Source of the DNA: [Leptolyngbya] sp. PCC 7376
Lineage (GTDB): Bacteria; Cyanobacteriota; Cyanobacteriia; Cyanobacteriales; MRBY01
Direction of reading: 5' to 3'
Length of the DNA stretch: 64,000 bases
Assembly (NCBI RefSeq): GCF_000316605.1
Contig: NC_019683.1
Span: 3,518,036 to 3,582,035 of the forward strand
Part shown: in pieces, positions 29,496 through 39,660 of the stretch
Layout: every line of letters begins with the position of its first letter
How positions within the stretch are numbered: position 1 is the first letter of the stretch
Notes under the pieces: model-generated
What the model was told of the DNA's origin: nothing
The model's input: the letters and a program-made list of their open reading frames with translations, nothing else
Databases searched by the model: none
Program-made: the position numbers and the translations under genes

Positions 29496-29825
29496 TGTTT
29501 TTGCTCCGGAAAAAAGAAAGAGTTGTCGAGAGGGTTCTCAAACTTTGTTTATTGAACCCATCTAAACTTTAGATCCACCATCGATGAATCTATATCCGCA
29601 AAATAATGTAGAAAAATCCGTCTTTTTCAATTAAAAAATGTTGGCTACGTAAAGGATCGATAAAGCATAAACTGGCTTGTAATCCTCAAAAGCATTTCCT
29701 AAACAGGTATAGAGGCATATTTCCTATCTGATTTTCAAATAAAGGTTTCATAAATCAGCTACAAGAGTTCATGCTTCTTGTTAAGTGCTTACAAAAGTAA
29801 AAGATCGCGATAGTCGCTAATTTTT
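29496..29825. other. AT-rich gap upstream of the small membrane protein
   Basis: 330 bp without a convincing ORF or hairpin. It probably contains the promoter of the 43-residue protein. It ends where similarity to the uvrC 3' end begins. Confidence 0.4.
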
Positions 29826-30103
29826 TTAGTCTGAGAAAATCTGGTTTTGAGAATGAAAATAGTTATTAATATCTTCGGCTAATCAAGGCTGAATGCCTCT
29901 CACTGAAGCAATTTGGTCTGGTTTTGCTTCGCGAAGGTAGTCGAGGAAATGGAAAGGAGCTAAGAGCAATTTTTTTACGATGATGTTCTAAGTCTGGAAT
30001 GTCATCGAGTGGCGATCGCCGAATAGACTTCATGAGCTGTTTGTGGTGGAGATCCGCTCTGAATACATCAAAGAAATGAAATCCTGGATTGATCTTTGTC
30101 GCT
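29826..30103 (-). pseudogene. Decayed fragment of a uvrC 3' end
   Basis: Read on the minus strand this segment aligns with the last 90 codons or so of the intact uvrC at 35161-37062. Matches include SDKDQ (for SEKDQ), MKSIRRSPLDDIPDLEHHRKK and YLREAKPDQIASVRGIQP, then LAEDI and NYFHSQN. It is clearly broken: about 20 nt are missing before MKS, an extra base after the HHRKK codons shifts the frame, and an Arg codon has become TGA before LAED. Exact shared runs exist, for example 14 bases at 29869-29882 and 35189-35202, but overall it is diverged. It therefore arose long ago or came from another strain. Confidence 0.85.
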
Positions 30104-30237
30104 TTAAGTCATCCCTAAATTATCAAGTAAGCTCATGTTCTTTAAGTTCAGAGAATAAATGGTGCAGTAAAAGTTCTTTCGGTTATCCTTGAAGTCCAAT
30201 AAACTCAACAGATCAACTCACTGATTGTGCATGTCTC

Positions 30238-30795
30238 ATGGCTATAAAAAACATCAAGATTCCATCGTTGTTACTCAGCTTTGCTGCAATTATTGCGCTC
30301 ACTGGGTGTGGTGAAGCTGAGCAGACTTCAGAGACGATACAGACTGATTCATCGACCGAACAGACCGAAACAATAGAGCCATCAGCGGCTAACTACAGCG
30401 TCAATATCGACGAAAAGGGTAGGGCATTGCGAGGCAATGATCCAGTGGCTTACTTTACGAATAATGAACCTGTTGTTGGCAATCAAGAATTTAGCTTTCG
30501 ATGGAATGATGCCGAATATTATTTTGCGACAGCCGAAAATCGGGATGAATTCATCAGCGACCCAGAGAAATACGCTCCTGCAAATGGTGGATATTGTACT
30601 TTTGGGGTAGTGCTGGCCAAAAAATTTGATGGTGACCCAGAAGTTTGGTCTGTCCACAATGATCGCCTTCACGTTTTCCTCAACCAAGAAGTTAAAGAAA
30701 AATTTTTACAGGATGAGTCCGGAAATCTAAGTAGGGTTGCTGAAATTTGGCCTACTATTCGAGATAAGTCTCCAGAAGAGCTCGAAGCCTCTTAA
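30238..30795 (+). CDS. YHS-domain lipoprotein
   Basis: A 185-residue protein with a lipoprotein signal (lipobox LTGC, Cys at about 24), a Thr/Glu/Ser-rich linker, and a YHS-type domain. The domain shows GRALRGNDPVAYFTNNEPVVG, then a Trp-Asn-Asp turn, AENRDEFISDPEKYAPANGGYC. YHS domains often bind metal, but the canonical Tyr-His-Ser triplet is not obvious. It stands at the left side of the block between the uvrC fragment and the intact gene. Confidence 0.75.
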   Translation: MAIKNIKIPSLLLSFAAIIALTGCGEAEQTSETIQTDSSTEQTETIEPSAANYSVNIDEKGRALRGNDPVAYFTNNEPVVGNQEFSFRWNDAEYYFATAENRDEFISDPEKYAPANGGYCTFGVVLAKKFDGDPEVWSVHNDRLHVFLNQEVKEKFLQDESGNLSRVAEIWPTIRDKSPEELEAS

Positions 30796-30972
30796 TCAAA
30801 CGGGTCTAATTTAAGGGTTAGCCTATCAAAATTCCCTTGTCTCAAGAGTGTTCGGGAGATGAGGGATTACTGGTTTGTCTCTATCTCAACAATTGGCGAT
30901 CGCCCTCTGGATTATTTTTTGAATTAGTTAAGGACACAATCCTAAGGCAGTATCAAATCTCTACGTTGCTCT

Positions 30973-33690
30973 ATGAATCGGCGTCGACCAGGATTTTTTA
31001 ATCAGTTTTCGCAATTAGCTGTGGTCGCTCTAGTGGTCACTCTGATGTTAGCCATTCTCGATTTTCGCGATCGTTCAGAAGTCAATCGTATCCTGATAGA
31101 GCAACAGACACTTTTACTCTTAAAAAAGCAACTTACCCAAGCTAATCAGGACTTACTAAGAGCAAGACTCAATGAATCGCAATTAATTAATACACAAAAA
31201 TCCATTTTCTTTAAAGGATTTGAAGCAAAGTTAGAGCAGGTTGAAGCCCAAACGAAAAACCTAACTGAAGAGTCTAGCGATAAAGAAATCCGTGAACCTC
31301 TAACCACCACGCTTGTACATCTTGAGAATTATCAGAACTCAGTTTCCAATACTCGCAACCTGCAACGGGAGATGGGCTTAGATGATGTTGATGGTATTTT
31401 GACTCAGCTAAAAACCTCTAACCAGACCATCGAAAAATATTTGGATCTAGCCGAAAAAAAAGACTTGATTTTTGAATTTGCTCACATGCAAATCCAGGAA
31501 AAAGACTTTAGCAGTACCCTCGATATGCGGCTAGCAAATCAACTAAATGATCAAATCGAGGAAATGGACTTAGCGATTCAAACTTCGACTCTCTCCACAG
31601 ATTTGAAGGGAATGTTGCTAAACGAAATTGCTATCTACGAAAAACTGGTTTCTGCATTTATTAACAACACCATTGAACTAGAACTATCCATCGCAGAAAG
31701 TACCCTCCACTATGACCGGATTGCCCCGGAAATGGCTCTTAGTCAGAACAAAATCGATCAGATTTTAGAAGAAACCTCTGAAAAATTGCGATCGCAGCGC
31801 CGCAGCTCCACAATTCAAACCATCGCTATTTTTAGTAGTGCCTTTATTGTTTTGATATGGCTTGTCATTCTGCAATTGCAAGGTGCGAGAAAACTCGCTA
31901 AACGTCTACAGCAATTGGCTCAAGGGATGCAAGAAGTGGCAGCAGGAAACTTTGAAGAAATTGGTGAATTGCCCCAAGGCAATGACGAAGTGGGGACATT
32001 AGCGGAGACCTTTTTAGCAATGGCCACGAAGATTCGTAGCCAAATAACAGTTATTCAAAAGGCTCAAGAAAAAGCAGAAATCGCGAATCAGGCTAAATCA
32101 AGTTTCCTCGCTAATATGAGCCATGAGCTGCGTACCCCGCTAAATGCCATCTTGGGGTTCACTCAAGTTATGCAGCATCACGATAGCCTGACGACAGAGC
32201 AAAATAATCACCTCAACATTATTAATCAGAGTGGCGAACATCTTCTCGCACTTATTAATGATGTTTTAGATATGTCCAAGATTGAGGCAGGGAAATCCAC
32301 GCTCAATAAAGATAGTTTTAATCTCCCGAAGCTACTAGAAACTTTAGAAGCGATGCTGAAGTTTAAGGCTGAGTCTAAAGGGTTAGATCTCGTAATTGAC
32401 TGCGCTCCCGATGTACCTCGGTGGATTCGGACAGATCAGCAAAAACTGCGCCAAGTCTTAATTAACCTACTTGGTAATGCCCTGAAATTTACTCAGGATG
32501 GGCAAGTTCAATTACAGGTCACTCAAACTAATGCATCTGAAGAAAATCCAGAAAGCAGATTAGAGGCGACATCAGCTTTAAGTCAGGTATTAACCTTTGA
32601 GGTTATAGATTCTGGCCCAGGTATTACTCCCGAAGAATTACAACATCTATTTGATTCGTTTAGCCAAGGTGAACATGGCAAGCAGCAAGGTGGTACTGGT
32701 CTAGGGATGGCCATTAGTCAGAGCTTTGTTCAGCTGATGGGAGGAAAAATTCGGGTTGAAAGTCAGTTGGGACAAGGGACTCGATTTAGTTTTGAACTGC
32801 CTGTAGAAATAGCTTCTTCGGTCAATCCAAGCTTGGTAAAATCACGGGCGATCGCCAAACTAGCTGAGAACCAACCGGATTATCGAATTTTGGTTGTGGA
32901 GAATAATCAAACTAGTCAGTTACTAATGGTGCAACTTTTGACTGGGGTTGGATTTTCTGTAAAGACAGCAAGTGATGGACAGGAAGCTCTTGAACGCTGC
33001 CAGGAATGGTATCCGCACCTCATTTGGATGGATTTCAATATGCCGGTTATGGATGGTTATGAGGCGACTCGACAAATTAAACAGTGGGCTGAAACTCAAA
33101 GAGCATCCCATTGGGTTTTACCCTTGCAGTCTCAAGCCATCAATAAAAAGACGAACATTATGGCGGAAGTTGTTGGCAAGTCGTCTTTAGTTCTCCACGC
33201 AAAAGAAGAAAAAAATATTGACTCTGTTGTCTCCCAAGATTTTCCTGTGGTGATTGCGCTAACGGGCAAGATCTTTGAGATTGATCGCCAGCAGATGTTT
33301 TCAGCGGGATGTTGCGACTTTGTTTGTAAACCCATTCAACGGCAGCTAATTCTGGAGAAAATGGCTGATCATTTGGGAGTTTGTTATCAATATCAAGAAA
33401 TGGAGGTTCACTCTACACTTCAGGGGCGATCGCCCGTTTCAGACATAGACATCACAACTCATGGGAATGCTGCTGAACTTAGCGTTGAAATGTTGCAGAC
33501 AATCTCTGTGGAATGGGTTAAACAGCTTCACGATGAAGCTTGCCTCGCTGAGCAGGAAAACATCATTGATTTAGTCAACGATATTATGGATTCCAATCCC
33601 TCTTTAGCCTTAGCGATTCGGCATCTAGTAGATCAATTTGATTACGGGAAAATCATCATTTGTACAGAGCAGGTGTTAAAGCATGAATGA
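30973..33690 (+). CDS. Hybrid sensor histidine kinase (TM-HAMP-HisKA-HATPase-REC)
   Basis: A 905-residue membrane sensor. Two membrane helices (about 14-31 and 279-301) flank a long helical periplasmic domain. HAMP (about 302-355), HisKA with H384 ([14 protein letters not shown]), and HATPase with [16 protein letters not shown] and [10 protein letters not shown] follow. A receiver domain begins at [11 protein letters not shown], with the phosphoacceptor at D687 ([14 protein letters not shown]). The receiver is split by about 50 extra residues before its last strands (VVIALTG ... [11 protein letters not shown]). The C-terminal 100 residues are helical. The stop overlaps the start of the next kinase gene by 8 bp. 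Confidence 0.88.
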   Translation: MNRRRPGFFNQFSQLAVVALVVTLMLAILDFRDRSEVNRILIEQQTLLLLKKQLTQANQDLLRARLNESQLINTQKSIFFKGFEAKLEQVEAQTKNLTEESSDKEIREPLTTTLVHLENYQNSVSNTRNLQREMGLDDVDGILTQLKTSNQTIEKYLDLAEKKDLIFEFAHMQIQEKDFSSTLDMRLANQLNDQIEEMDLAIQTSTLSTDLKGMLLNEIAIYEKLVSAFINNTIELELSIAESTLHYDRIAPEMALSQNKIDQILEETSEKLRSQRRSSTIQTIAIFSSAFIVLIWLVILQLQGARKLAKRLQQLAQGMQEVAAGNFEEIGELPQGNDEVGTLAETFLAMATKIRSQITVIQKAQEKAEIANQAKSSFLANMSHELRTPLNAILGFTQVMQHHDSLTTEQNNHLNIINQSGEHLLALINDVLDMSKIEAGKSTLNKDSFNLPKLLETLEAMLKFKAESKGLDLVIDCAPDVPRWIRTDQQKLRQVLINLLGNALKFTQDGQVQLQVTQTNASEENPESRLEATSALSQVLTFEVIDSGPGITPEELQHLFDSFSQGEHGKQQGGTGLGMAISQSFVQLMGGKIRVESQLGQGTRFSFELPVEIASSVNPSLVKSRAIAKLAENQPDYRILVVENNQTSQLLMVQLLTGVGFSVKTASDGQEALERCQEWYPHLIWMDFNMPVMDGYEATRQIKQWAETQRASHWVLPLQSQAINKKTNIMAEVVGKSSLVLHAKEEKNIDSVVSQDFPVVIALTGKIFEIDRQQMFSAGCCDFVCKPIQRQLILEKMADHLGVCYQYQEMEVHSTLQGRSPVSDIDITTHGNAAELSVEMLQTISVEWVKQLHDEACLAEQENIIDLVNDIMDSNPSLALAIRHLVDQFDYGKIIICTEQVLKHE

Positions 33691-35098
33691 CGCTTTCCCA
33701 CAGCATATAACAGGTCATATTCTGATCGTTGATGATGTCCCTGAAAATGTTCAGTTACTTTCTCGTACCCTCTCTGAGAAAGGTCATAAAGTTAGGGGAG
33801 TTCTGTCAGGAGAGATGGCCCTTAGAGCCTCGAATTCTCTACCAGATTTGATCCTTTTGGACGTCATGATGCCCGATATGAATGGCTATGATGTTTGCCG
33901 CCAATTAAAAAAATCCCCTCATACTTGCAATATTCCCGTGATCTTTTTGAGTGCTTTGGATGCTTCAGCTCATAAAGTGCGAGCTTTTGATGTTGGTGGA
34001 GTTGATTATATTACTAAGCCCTTTCAGCTCAAGGAAGTTCATGCCCGAGTCAGTCACCAATTAAAGCTACAGCACTTGCAAAAGCAATTGATCGCTCAAG
34101 CGGAAGCTCTGAGCGAAAAAAATAAGCATTTGCAACAGGAAATCCATGAGCGTAAACAGATAGAAGAGGCGCTGCGAGAGTCAGAGATAGAAGAGAGGCA
34201 GAAAAAGCAGGAGTTGAGTCAAACTTTGGATCAACTGCAAAAAGCTCAATCTCAACTCATTCACCAAGAAAAGATGTCGGGATTAGGACAGCTTGTGGCT
34301 GGGGTCGCCCATGAAATTAATAACCCAGTCACATTTATCTATGGCAATCTAGAATGTGCTGAAACTTATGCCCAAGATCTCCTTAAAGCATTACAGATTT
34401 ACCAAAAGATAGAGTCTCAGTTACCTAAGAATCTGAAGGCTGAGATAGATGATTTAGGTCTGGATTTTATTAGAGAAGACTTTCCTAAATTGTTGGAATC
34501 AATGAATGTCGGTGCTGAGCGTATTCGTGAGATTGTGAATTCCTTACGGGTTTTTTCTCGTCATAGTGAGGGTGAAATTAAGCCCGCTGATATCCATGAA
34601 GGACTCGACAGTACGTTGATGATTCTCCAAAGTCGGCTTCGTCCCCAGTCTAGTTATGGGGCTGTAACAGTAGAAAAAAATTATGGAGATTTACCGAAAA
34701 TCGAGTGCTATTCGGGTCAGCTCAACCAGGTCTTTATGAATATTTTGACCAATGCGATTGATGCATTAGAACCCCTGAGAATAAAAGGAGAAACGGAGAC
34801 TTTTTATTCTCATCGGACGCCCACTATTCAAATTCAGACAAAGTCCCTACCTGATAATGTCATTGGTATTTATATTTCTGATAATGGCCCTGGTGTTCCT
34901 AAAGAAGTTAAGACACGATTGTTTGATCCATTTTTTACGACCAAGGATATTGGTAAGGGCACAGGGCTAGGACTTTCTATTAGCTACAAAATTGTTGTGG
35001 AGCGTCATGGGGGAGATCTACGCTGTATTTCGGTGTCAGGTCAAGGAGCAATGTTTGCGATCGAAATTCCAGTGGTGCAACCGAAGAAATCATCCTAA
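33683..35098 (+). CDS. Response regulator-histidine kinase
   Basis: A 471-residue soluble protein with the receiver at its N-terminus: D60 in [16 protein letters not shown] and Lys in ITKPFQ. A coiled coil (about 125-190) leads to a kinase core with H210 ([18 protein letters not shown]), [17 protein letters not shown] and [11 protein letters not shown]. The start overlaps the preceding hybrid kinase gene, so the two should be made together. Phosphate may pass from the membrane kinase to this receiver and thereby control its own kinase core. The output target is not in view. Confidence 0.88.
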   Translation: MNDAFPQHITGHILIVDDVPENVQLLSRTLSEKGHKVRGVLSGEMALRASNSLPDLILLDVMMPDMNGYDVCRQLKKSPHTCNIPVIFLSALDASAHKVRAFDVGGVDYITKPFQLKEVHARVSHQLKLQHLQKQLIAQAEALSEKNKHLQQEIHERKQIEEALRESEIEERQKKQELSQTLDQLQKAQSQLIHQEKMSGLGQLVAGVAHEINNPVTFIYGNLECAETYAQDLLKALQIYQKIESQLPKNLKAEIDDLGLDFIREDFPKLLESMNVGAERIREIVNSLRVFSRHSEGEIKPADIHEGLDSTLMILQSRLRPQSSYGAVTVEKNYGDLPKIECYSGQLNQVFMNILTNAIDALEPLRIKGETETFYSHRTPTIQIQTKSLPDNVIGIYISDNGPGVPKEVKTRLFDPFFTTKDIGKGTGLGLSISYKIVVERHGGDLRCISVSGQGAMFAIEIPVVQPKKSS

Positions 35099-35160
35099 AT
35101 GTTTTGCAGGCGATCGCCAGAAATAGTTTTCAAACTTATTACATATGACGCAGCAAGCAA

Positions 35161-37062
35161 TTAATTTTTTGGGTGAAAGTAGTTATAAATATCTTCGGCT
35201 AAGCGAGGACCAATTCCTTTCACCTCTGCGATTTGCTCGGGTTTGGCTTCGCGGAGATAGTCGAGGGAATGGAAATGGGCTAAAAGTTGTTTTTTTCGAT
35301 GATGGCCGAGTCTAGGGATGTCATCAAGTTGCGATCGCCGACTAGATTTCATGCGTTGTTGGCGATGGAAACTTACGGCAAAACGGTGGGATTCATCACG
35401 GACGCGTCGTAATAACTGGATACCGGGCTGGTCTTTTTCGCTAGAAATGGGTTCAGATTCGTAGGGGAAATAAACCTGTTCTTGTTTCTTCGCGAGACTG
35501 ACAATGTTGAGTTTGTCGACAAGGTCGAGGTCTTCCATTACCTTCATCACCGCCGACAATTGGCCTTTACCACCATCGATCATGATTAGGTCGGGAGCAT
35601 CTTTTGTCAGACCTTTGCGGAAACGACGACGCATAATCTCCGCCATACTCGCAAAGTCATCTGAACGGCCAATATGAATATCTGGGTTCTTAATTTTGTA
35701 GTGGCGATAATCCTGTTTTGCAGGCACACCATCAATAAACACAACCTGCGAGGCAACGGCATTTGAACCCTGGATATGGGAAATGTCATAGCCTTCAATT
35801 CGCTTCGGCAATTCGGGCAAATCGAGCAATGTCGCCAAGTCTTCCATCGCTTTCAGGTTTCTATCGGCAGCGCGTTGGGTACGATTCAGTTCATGTTGGG
35901 CGTTGCGTTCCACCATTGCAATTAGGTCTGCTTTTAGTTGTCGCTGCGGTTGGATAATTTGTACTTTCGCGTTGCGGCGATCGCCTAAAAATCCTGCGAG
36001 CCATTCCTGATCGCGGAGAGGATATTGCACCAAAATCTCGGACGGAATTTCGACTCCATCGACATTCGCATAATGGTTCTCCAGGACATGTTGCAAAATT
36101 TTGCCGTACTCAACATCGCGGTCTTCCCCAAGGTTTTCGGGTAACTCAGTAAAAAATCCCAACCGTCCAACTAATCGCCCAGCACGCACTTGAAACAACT
36201 GGATTGCGCAATGGTGGTCATCCGCTGCCAGGGCGATCACATCGCGGGACACTCGGTCATCCGGCAAACTTACTTTTTGGTCGGCATTGAGAGCACTAAC
36301 CGCCTTAATCTGATCCCGCAGTTGCGCGGCTTTTTCAAATCGCTCATTTTCAGCAGCCTGCATCATCTGCTCAGTCAGCGCTTCGACGAGTTCATTACTG
36401 CGCCCTTGAAAAACCATCGCCACTTTTTGCACGGTTTGACGATATTCATCTGGCGACACAACTTTCTGACAAACCCCCGGACAGCGACCAATATCGTAAT
36501 TCAAGCAGGTGCGGTTTTTAAATAGAGGCTTCCGTCGTTGTCGCAATGGGAAAATTCGCTTCATCAAGCCCAAGGTATATCGCAGCAACCTACTGTCTAC
36601 ATAGGGGCCATAATATCGATCGCCTTTACGACCGAGAGAGCGCTTACGAGTGACAAAAAAGCGTGGATAATCCTCCGACCATGTAATGCAGACATAGGGA
36701 TATTTCTTGTCGTCCTTCAGCAGAACGTTGTAATAGGGCTGATGGCGCTTAATGAGGTTTGCTTCGAGGGCAAGGGCTTCAGCTTCGGTATCGGTGACAA
36801 TAAACTCGATTTCGGCGACCTGCTGCACCATCATTTCGATGCGAGGGCTATGCATCCGCGATTCCCGAAAATAAGACCGCACCCGATTTCGTAGAGTTTT
36901 CGATTTGCCGATATACAAAATATCGCCCTGACGACTGTGCATAAAATACACACCCGGTTCCGCTGGGATTTCCTTGAGGCGCTGCTGCAACCTTTCAGGG
37001 TCTTTCATTAATGGGCTTTGGAGGAGGGTCGTCATATCCCAATGGCAACAATGGTCAGACAA
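35161..37062 (-). CDS. uvrC: Excinuclease ABC subunit C
   Basis: A 633-residue nucleotide-excision-repair nuclease that cuts on both sides of a DNA lesion. It has an N-terminal GIY-YIG domain (PGVYFM...[18 protein letters not shown]), a Cys-containing linker, a UVR motif ([13 protein letters not shown]), the RNase H-like C-nuclease ([25 protein letters not shown]) and a terminal helix-hairpin-helix pair ([31 protein letters not shown]). The start at 37035 ([12 protein letters not shown]) is also possible. A decayed copy of its 3' end lies 5 kb away at 29826-30103 in the same orientation. Confidence 0.96.
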   Translation of the reverse strand: MSDHCCHWDMTTLLQSPLMKDPERLQQRLKEIPAEPGVYFMHSRQGDILYIGKSKTLRNRVRSYFRESRMHSPRIEMMVQQVAEIEFIVTDTEAEALALEANLIKRHQPYYNVLLKDDKKYPYVCITWSEDYPRFFVTRKRSLGRKGDRYYGPYVDSRLLRYTLGLMKRIFPLRQRRKPLFKNRTCLNYDIGRCPGVCQKVVSPDEYRQTVQKVAMVFQGRSNELVEALTEQMMQAAENERFEKAAQLRDQIKAVSALNADQKVSLPDDRVSRDVIALAADDHHCAIQLFQVRAGRLVGRLGFFTELPENLGEDRDVEYGKILQHVLENHYANVDGVEIPSEILVQYPLRDQEWLAGFLGDRRNAKVQIIQPQRQLKADLIAMVERNAQHELNRTQRAADRNLKAMEDLATLLDLPELPKRIEGYDISHIQGSNAVASQVVFIDGVPAKQDYRHYKIKNPDIHIGRSDDFASMAEIMRRRFRKGLTKDAPDLIMIDGGKGQLSAVMKVMEDLDLVDKLNIVSLAKKQEQVYFPYESEPISSEKDQPGIQLLRRVRDESHRFAVSFHRQQRMKSSRRSQLDDIPRLGHHRKKQLLAHFHSLDYLREAKPEQIAEVKGIGPRLAEDIYNYFHPKN

Positions 37063-37121
37063 ATATTATAGAAAACCCTGCCTTTATTGGTTTTACGATA
37101 TGCCTTGATCGGTGGGTTGGA

Positions 37122-37187
37122 AGATCCCCGACTTCTTTTACTGCGTGGAAATAGAGCTGAAAATCTAGCCGCAGAAGTCGGGGATCT
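37122..37187. repeat. Palindromic intergenic element (AGATCCCCGACTTCT arms)
   Basis: Perfect 15-base inverted arms (37122-37136 and 37173-37187) enclose a 36-base centre. The AAGTCGGGGATCT arm is familiar as a dispersed palindromic repeat in several cyanobacteria, where it lies between genes as a MITE-like or terminator-like hairpin. It sits between the caspase-FGE gene and uvrC. A partial copy of the arm (TCGGGGATCT) occurs near 42909. Confidence 0.7.
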
Positions 37188-37339
37188 AGGTCACAAAATT
37201 GATCGCCTAACGGCGAGAATGCTCAAGACATTTATTTGCATCATAAACCACCAAAATACACGAAAGCTACTTTTGTACTACAAAAAGCTGTGCGTCGGAG
37301 AAGGGCAAGAGGGCAAAAGTGAAAGAGGGCAAGAATGCC

Positions 37340-39163
37340 TCAGGGCACACACACAACACGGAAACCGACACTGTAGTTGCGAACGCCGGGGGTATTGTAG
37401 TTGCGGTACGCAGAACGGCAATTGCGCGGATTACTGATCCAAGAGCCGCCGCGAATAACTTTTTTAGCACCAGAATTTACAAAAGGTTTTTGGTTTCTTG
37501 ATATTTTGTAGCTGTCTTCCCAGCTATCCTCACACCATTCCCAGATATTTCCATACATGTCGTACAGTCCAAATTGATTTGGCTTTTTCTGACCCACGGG
37601 ATGGATTCTACAATTATTTCCTGTAATTCGTCCTCCATAATTTGCTGAATCTATGCGCCAAATTTCTGCACTATCAAGTCTTTTATCACCGCTATTGTCC
37701 GCGAACCAAGCATAATCACCCAATTGCTCTGCATTATCTCCAAAGTAATACCGCCGAGTCGTTCCGGCACGACAAGCATATTCCCACTCTGCCTCACTTG
37801 GTAATCGATATTGTTTGCCCGTTTTCTGATTTAACTTCTCTAGAAACTTTTGGCAGTCATCCCATGACACCTGTTCCACGGGATAATCATCACCCTTTTT
37901 GAAATGTGACGGATTATCATCTCCCATTACTGCTTGCCATTGCCCCTGCGTTACTTGAAACTTGCCAAGATAAAACGCTTCCGTGATTTCAACTCGATGC
38001 AAAGGCTTTTCACAGTTGTACCAGTCATCACCTGATTCTTTAATTAATCTCGCCACTTCTTCATCGGTATTCCCCATCAAGAAGTTTCCTTTTGGTATAA
38101 GAATCATCTCCAGCTTCACCCCATTCCCTAGTTCTTCCACCAGCGATTTCGGCAAAGTTTTAGCTGCTTTTTCCTCAGATTTCAGGACAACAGCCTCCGG
38201 TTTCGGCGAAGCAAATTCTGGAGCTTTTACCTGCTGACTGCCCACATATCTGAGCTGCTCTAGTGCCTGCTGCCTATCTTTCGGATCGTTCGCGTGAATG
38301 ACAACCTGTTCCCACAACTTTTCTGCTTGTTGCCACTGCTGTTGCTGAGTCGCGACCATCGCATCCCACATCAGACTTTTGATATCAGTGTTGTGCGATG
38401 AACCAGGAATATTTGTCACCACCCGTTGCGGCACCGGCAATAACATCTGAGTCGCCTTTTCTATCGGCTCTGCGATCACATAGGGACATTGCTGTGACTT
38501 CAGTTTTTCTGCCACCAAATTTGGCACCGTTTCCCGCAAATATTTGCTGAGCTGTTGGGCATTACAACGACTGGGATGATATTCACCTTCCAGCGCCTGC
38601 AATAAACCATAGGTAAAAGCTCCCTGTTTTAGATCCTTTAGCTCATAGGATTTCTGACCCGGCTCACAGGAAAATAGCGTAATAATTCCTGCTTGCTTTA
38701 CCAGCTCTAAAGTTTGGTGGCTACCCTTGCCATAATTTGGAATAACATTCCGACAAGCATCCAAAATCAGAACGAGATTTCCCGCACCACAACGCCTTAA
38801 AGCTCGAACGACTTCCTCGATGGCGATCGCCGAACGCTCTAAAGTTTGAGAAGAACCATATGTGGGTAAAAGATAATCCCTGCCCTCTTGCCGACCGCCA
38901 TGACCACTAAAGAAAAACCAAAAACTATCCTCTTTTCCTAAACGCACCGTATTCGAAATTCGCTTGATGCCGATCAGCAAGTTCGTCAACTCTGGCTGAT
39001 AATCTTTTTCCCCGTCCGCGTAGAGAATCACTTCCTCAAAGCCATTCCGCTGAAGATAGGACTGCATCGCTTTCGCATCATTCCCTGCAAACTCCAGCGA
39101 GCGTTCATATTGATAATGATTTACGCCGATGGTGATGGCGACATTGCGAGGCATAGCAAACAA
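37340..39163 (-). CDS. Caspase-like (metacaspase/orthocaspase) protease fused to a formylglycine-generating-enzyme-like domain
   Basis: 607 residues. The N-terminal C14-type domain (1 to about 235) has the His of the dyad at H88 (FFFSGHGGRQ) and the Cys at C137 (LILDACRN). A linker of about 100 residues rich in Gln and Glu follows. The C-terminal FGE/SUMF1-like domain (about 345-607) shows PKGNFLMGNTDEE, EVTQGQW-type FQVTQGQWQAVMG, YPVEQVSWDDC, RLPSEAEWEYACRAG, LYDMYGNIWEWCEDSW, VIRGGSW and a terminal VGFRVVCVP. The combination is known in cyanobacterial caspase homologues. In many such proteins the FGE part acts as a binding or recognition module. The start could be the Met at residue 4 (MPRNVAITIG). 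It follows the Trypco1-like gene by 66 bp. Confidence 0.9.
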   Translation of the reverse strand: MFAMPRNVAITIGVNHYQYERSLEFAGNDAKAMQSYLQRNGFEEVILYADGEKDYQPELTNLLIGIKRISNTVRLGKEDSFWFFFSGHGGRQEGRDYLLPTYGSSQTLERSAIAIEEVVRALRRCGAGNLVLILDACRNVIPNYGKGSHQTLELVKQAGIITLFSCEPGQKSYELKDLKQGAFTYGLLQALEGEYHPSRCNAQQLSKYLRETVPNLVAEKLKSQQCPYVIAEPIEKATQMLLPVPQRVVTNIPGSSHNTDIKSLMWDAMVATQQQQWQQAEKLWEQVVIHANDPKDRQQALEQLRYVGSQQVKAPEFASPKPEAVVLKSEEKAAKTLPKSLVEELGNGVKLEMILIPKGNFLMGNTDEEVARLIKESGDDWYNCEKPLHRVEITEAFYLGKFQVTQGQWQAVMGDDNPSHFKKGDDYPVEQVSWDDCQKFLEKLNQKTGKQYRLPSEAEWEYACRAGTTRRYYFGDNAEQLGDYAWFADNSGDKRLDSAEIWRIDSANYGGRITGNNCRIHPVGQKKPNQFGLYDMYGNIWEWCEDSWEDSYKISRNQKPFVNSGAKKVIRGGSWISNPRNCRSAYRNYNTPGVRNYSVGFRVVCVP

Positions 39164-39194
39164 AAAATCGAGTTGGTTTCAAAAATTCAAAATC

Positions 39195-39214
39195 GGGCGG
39201 TTCGTGAACCGCCC
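39195..39214. repeat. GGGCGGTTC palindrome
   Basis: Arms GGGCGGTTC and GAACCGCCC around a 2-nt centre, followed by CCTACAA. This resembles a dispersed GGGCGGTTCGCGAACCGCCC-type element seen between genes of many cyanobacteria. It lies between the caspase gene and its upstream neighbour and could act as an internal hairpin in their shared transcript. Confidence 0.6.
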
Positions 39215-39229
39215 CTACAAATTGTGGCA

Positions 39230-39601
39230 TCAATCAGGCTTGCCAAACTTGAGGGTAATCGCCCCTTCCACACCCGCTTGGGTTCCACCAATCCCTAACA
39301 GACTAACCTCTCCCGCCGCATTAATCGACACAGACAGCTCCACCTCTTGCAACTCCATACCCGCAACATCTCCCGCTGACTGCTTCACTCGACTGAGAAG
39401 CTTACCGACATTTTTCAGGAGGTTTGTCATCTGCGCTTCCATAGCCTCTATGGGTACTTCCACACGACCAATACTTTTCTCCTGTCCTGTCGATGGGTCA
39501 GAATTTCCGGCGATCGCCTCCCCCAACAAACCTTTACTCAGAGCTGCTGCATTTTTGTCTTCGGGCAGATAGGTAATCAAAGAAATTGTGTCGTCGCTCA
39601 T
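39230..39601 (-). CDS. Trypco1-like (CU044_2847-type) small protein
   Basis: About 123 residues from the ATG at 39601 (MSDDTISLITYLPEDK); an upstream start at 39655 is possible. It resembles the trypsin-co-occurring domain 1 / CU044_2847 family: a short N-terminal strand, a helix with AQMTNLLKNVGKLLSRV, and a C-terminal beta pair with MELQEVELSVSINAAGEVSLL and GVEGAITLKF. In the literature these small domains accompany proteases and effector-associated domains in predicted bacterial conflict systems. Here it is placed between a DnaJ protein and a caspase, which supports that reading. Family assignment is from pattern memory. Confidence 0.65.
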   Translation of the reverse strand: MSDDTISLITYLPEDKNAAALSKGLLGEAIAGNSDPSTGQEKSIGRVEVPIEAMEAQMTNLLKNVGKLLSRVKQSAGDVAGMELQEVELSVSINAAGEVSLLGIGGTQAGVEGAITLKFGKPD

Positions 39602-39660
39602 GGGATTCTGGAGAAAGTGTGGATTATCCCTGAAGGATAGCGAGTTTATCTTCAATCGCG

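Noticed and set aside
29308-29541. 77-residue minus-strand ORF over the small membrane protein
   Set aside because: It is in a different frame from the 43-residue ORF that has the ribosome site and a membrane helix, and it runs through the pntB terminator.
37087-37437. 116-residue ORF on the plus strand between uvrC and the caspase gene
   Set aside because: It runs through a palindromic repeat and a low-complexity AGGGCAA-type stretch and into the caspase gene's antisense; no domain or ribosome site.
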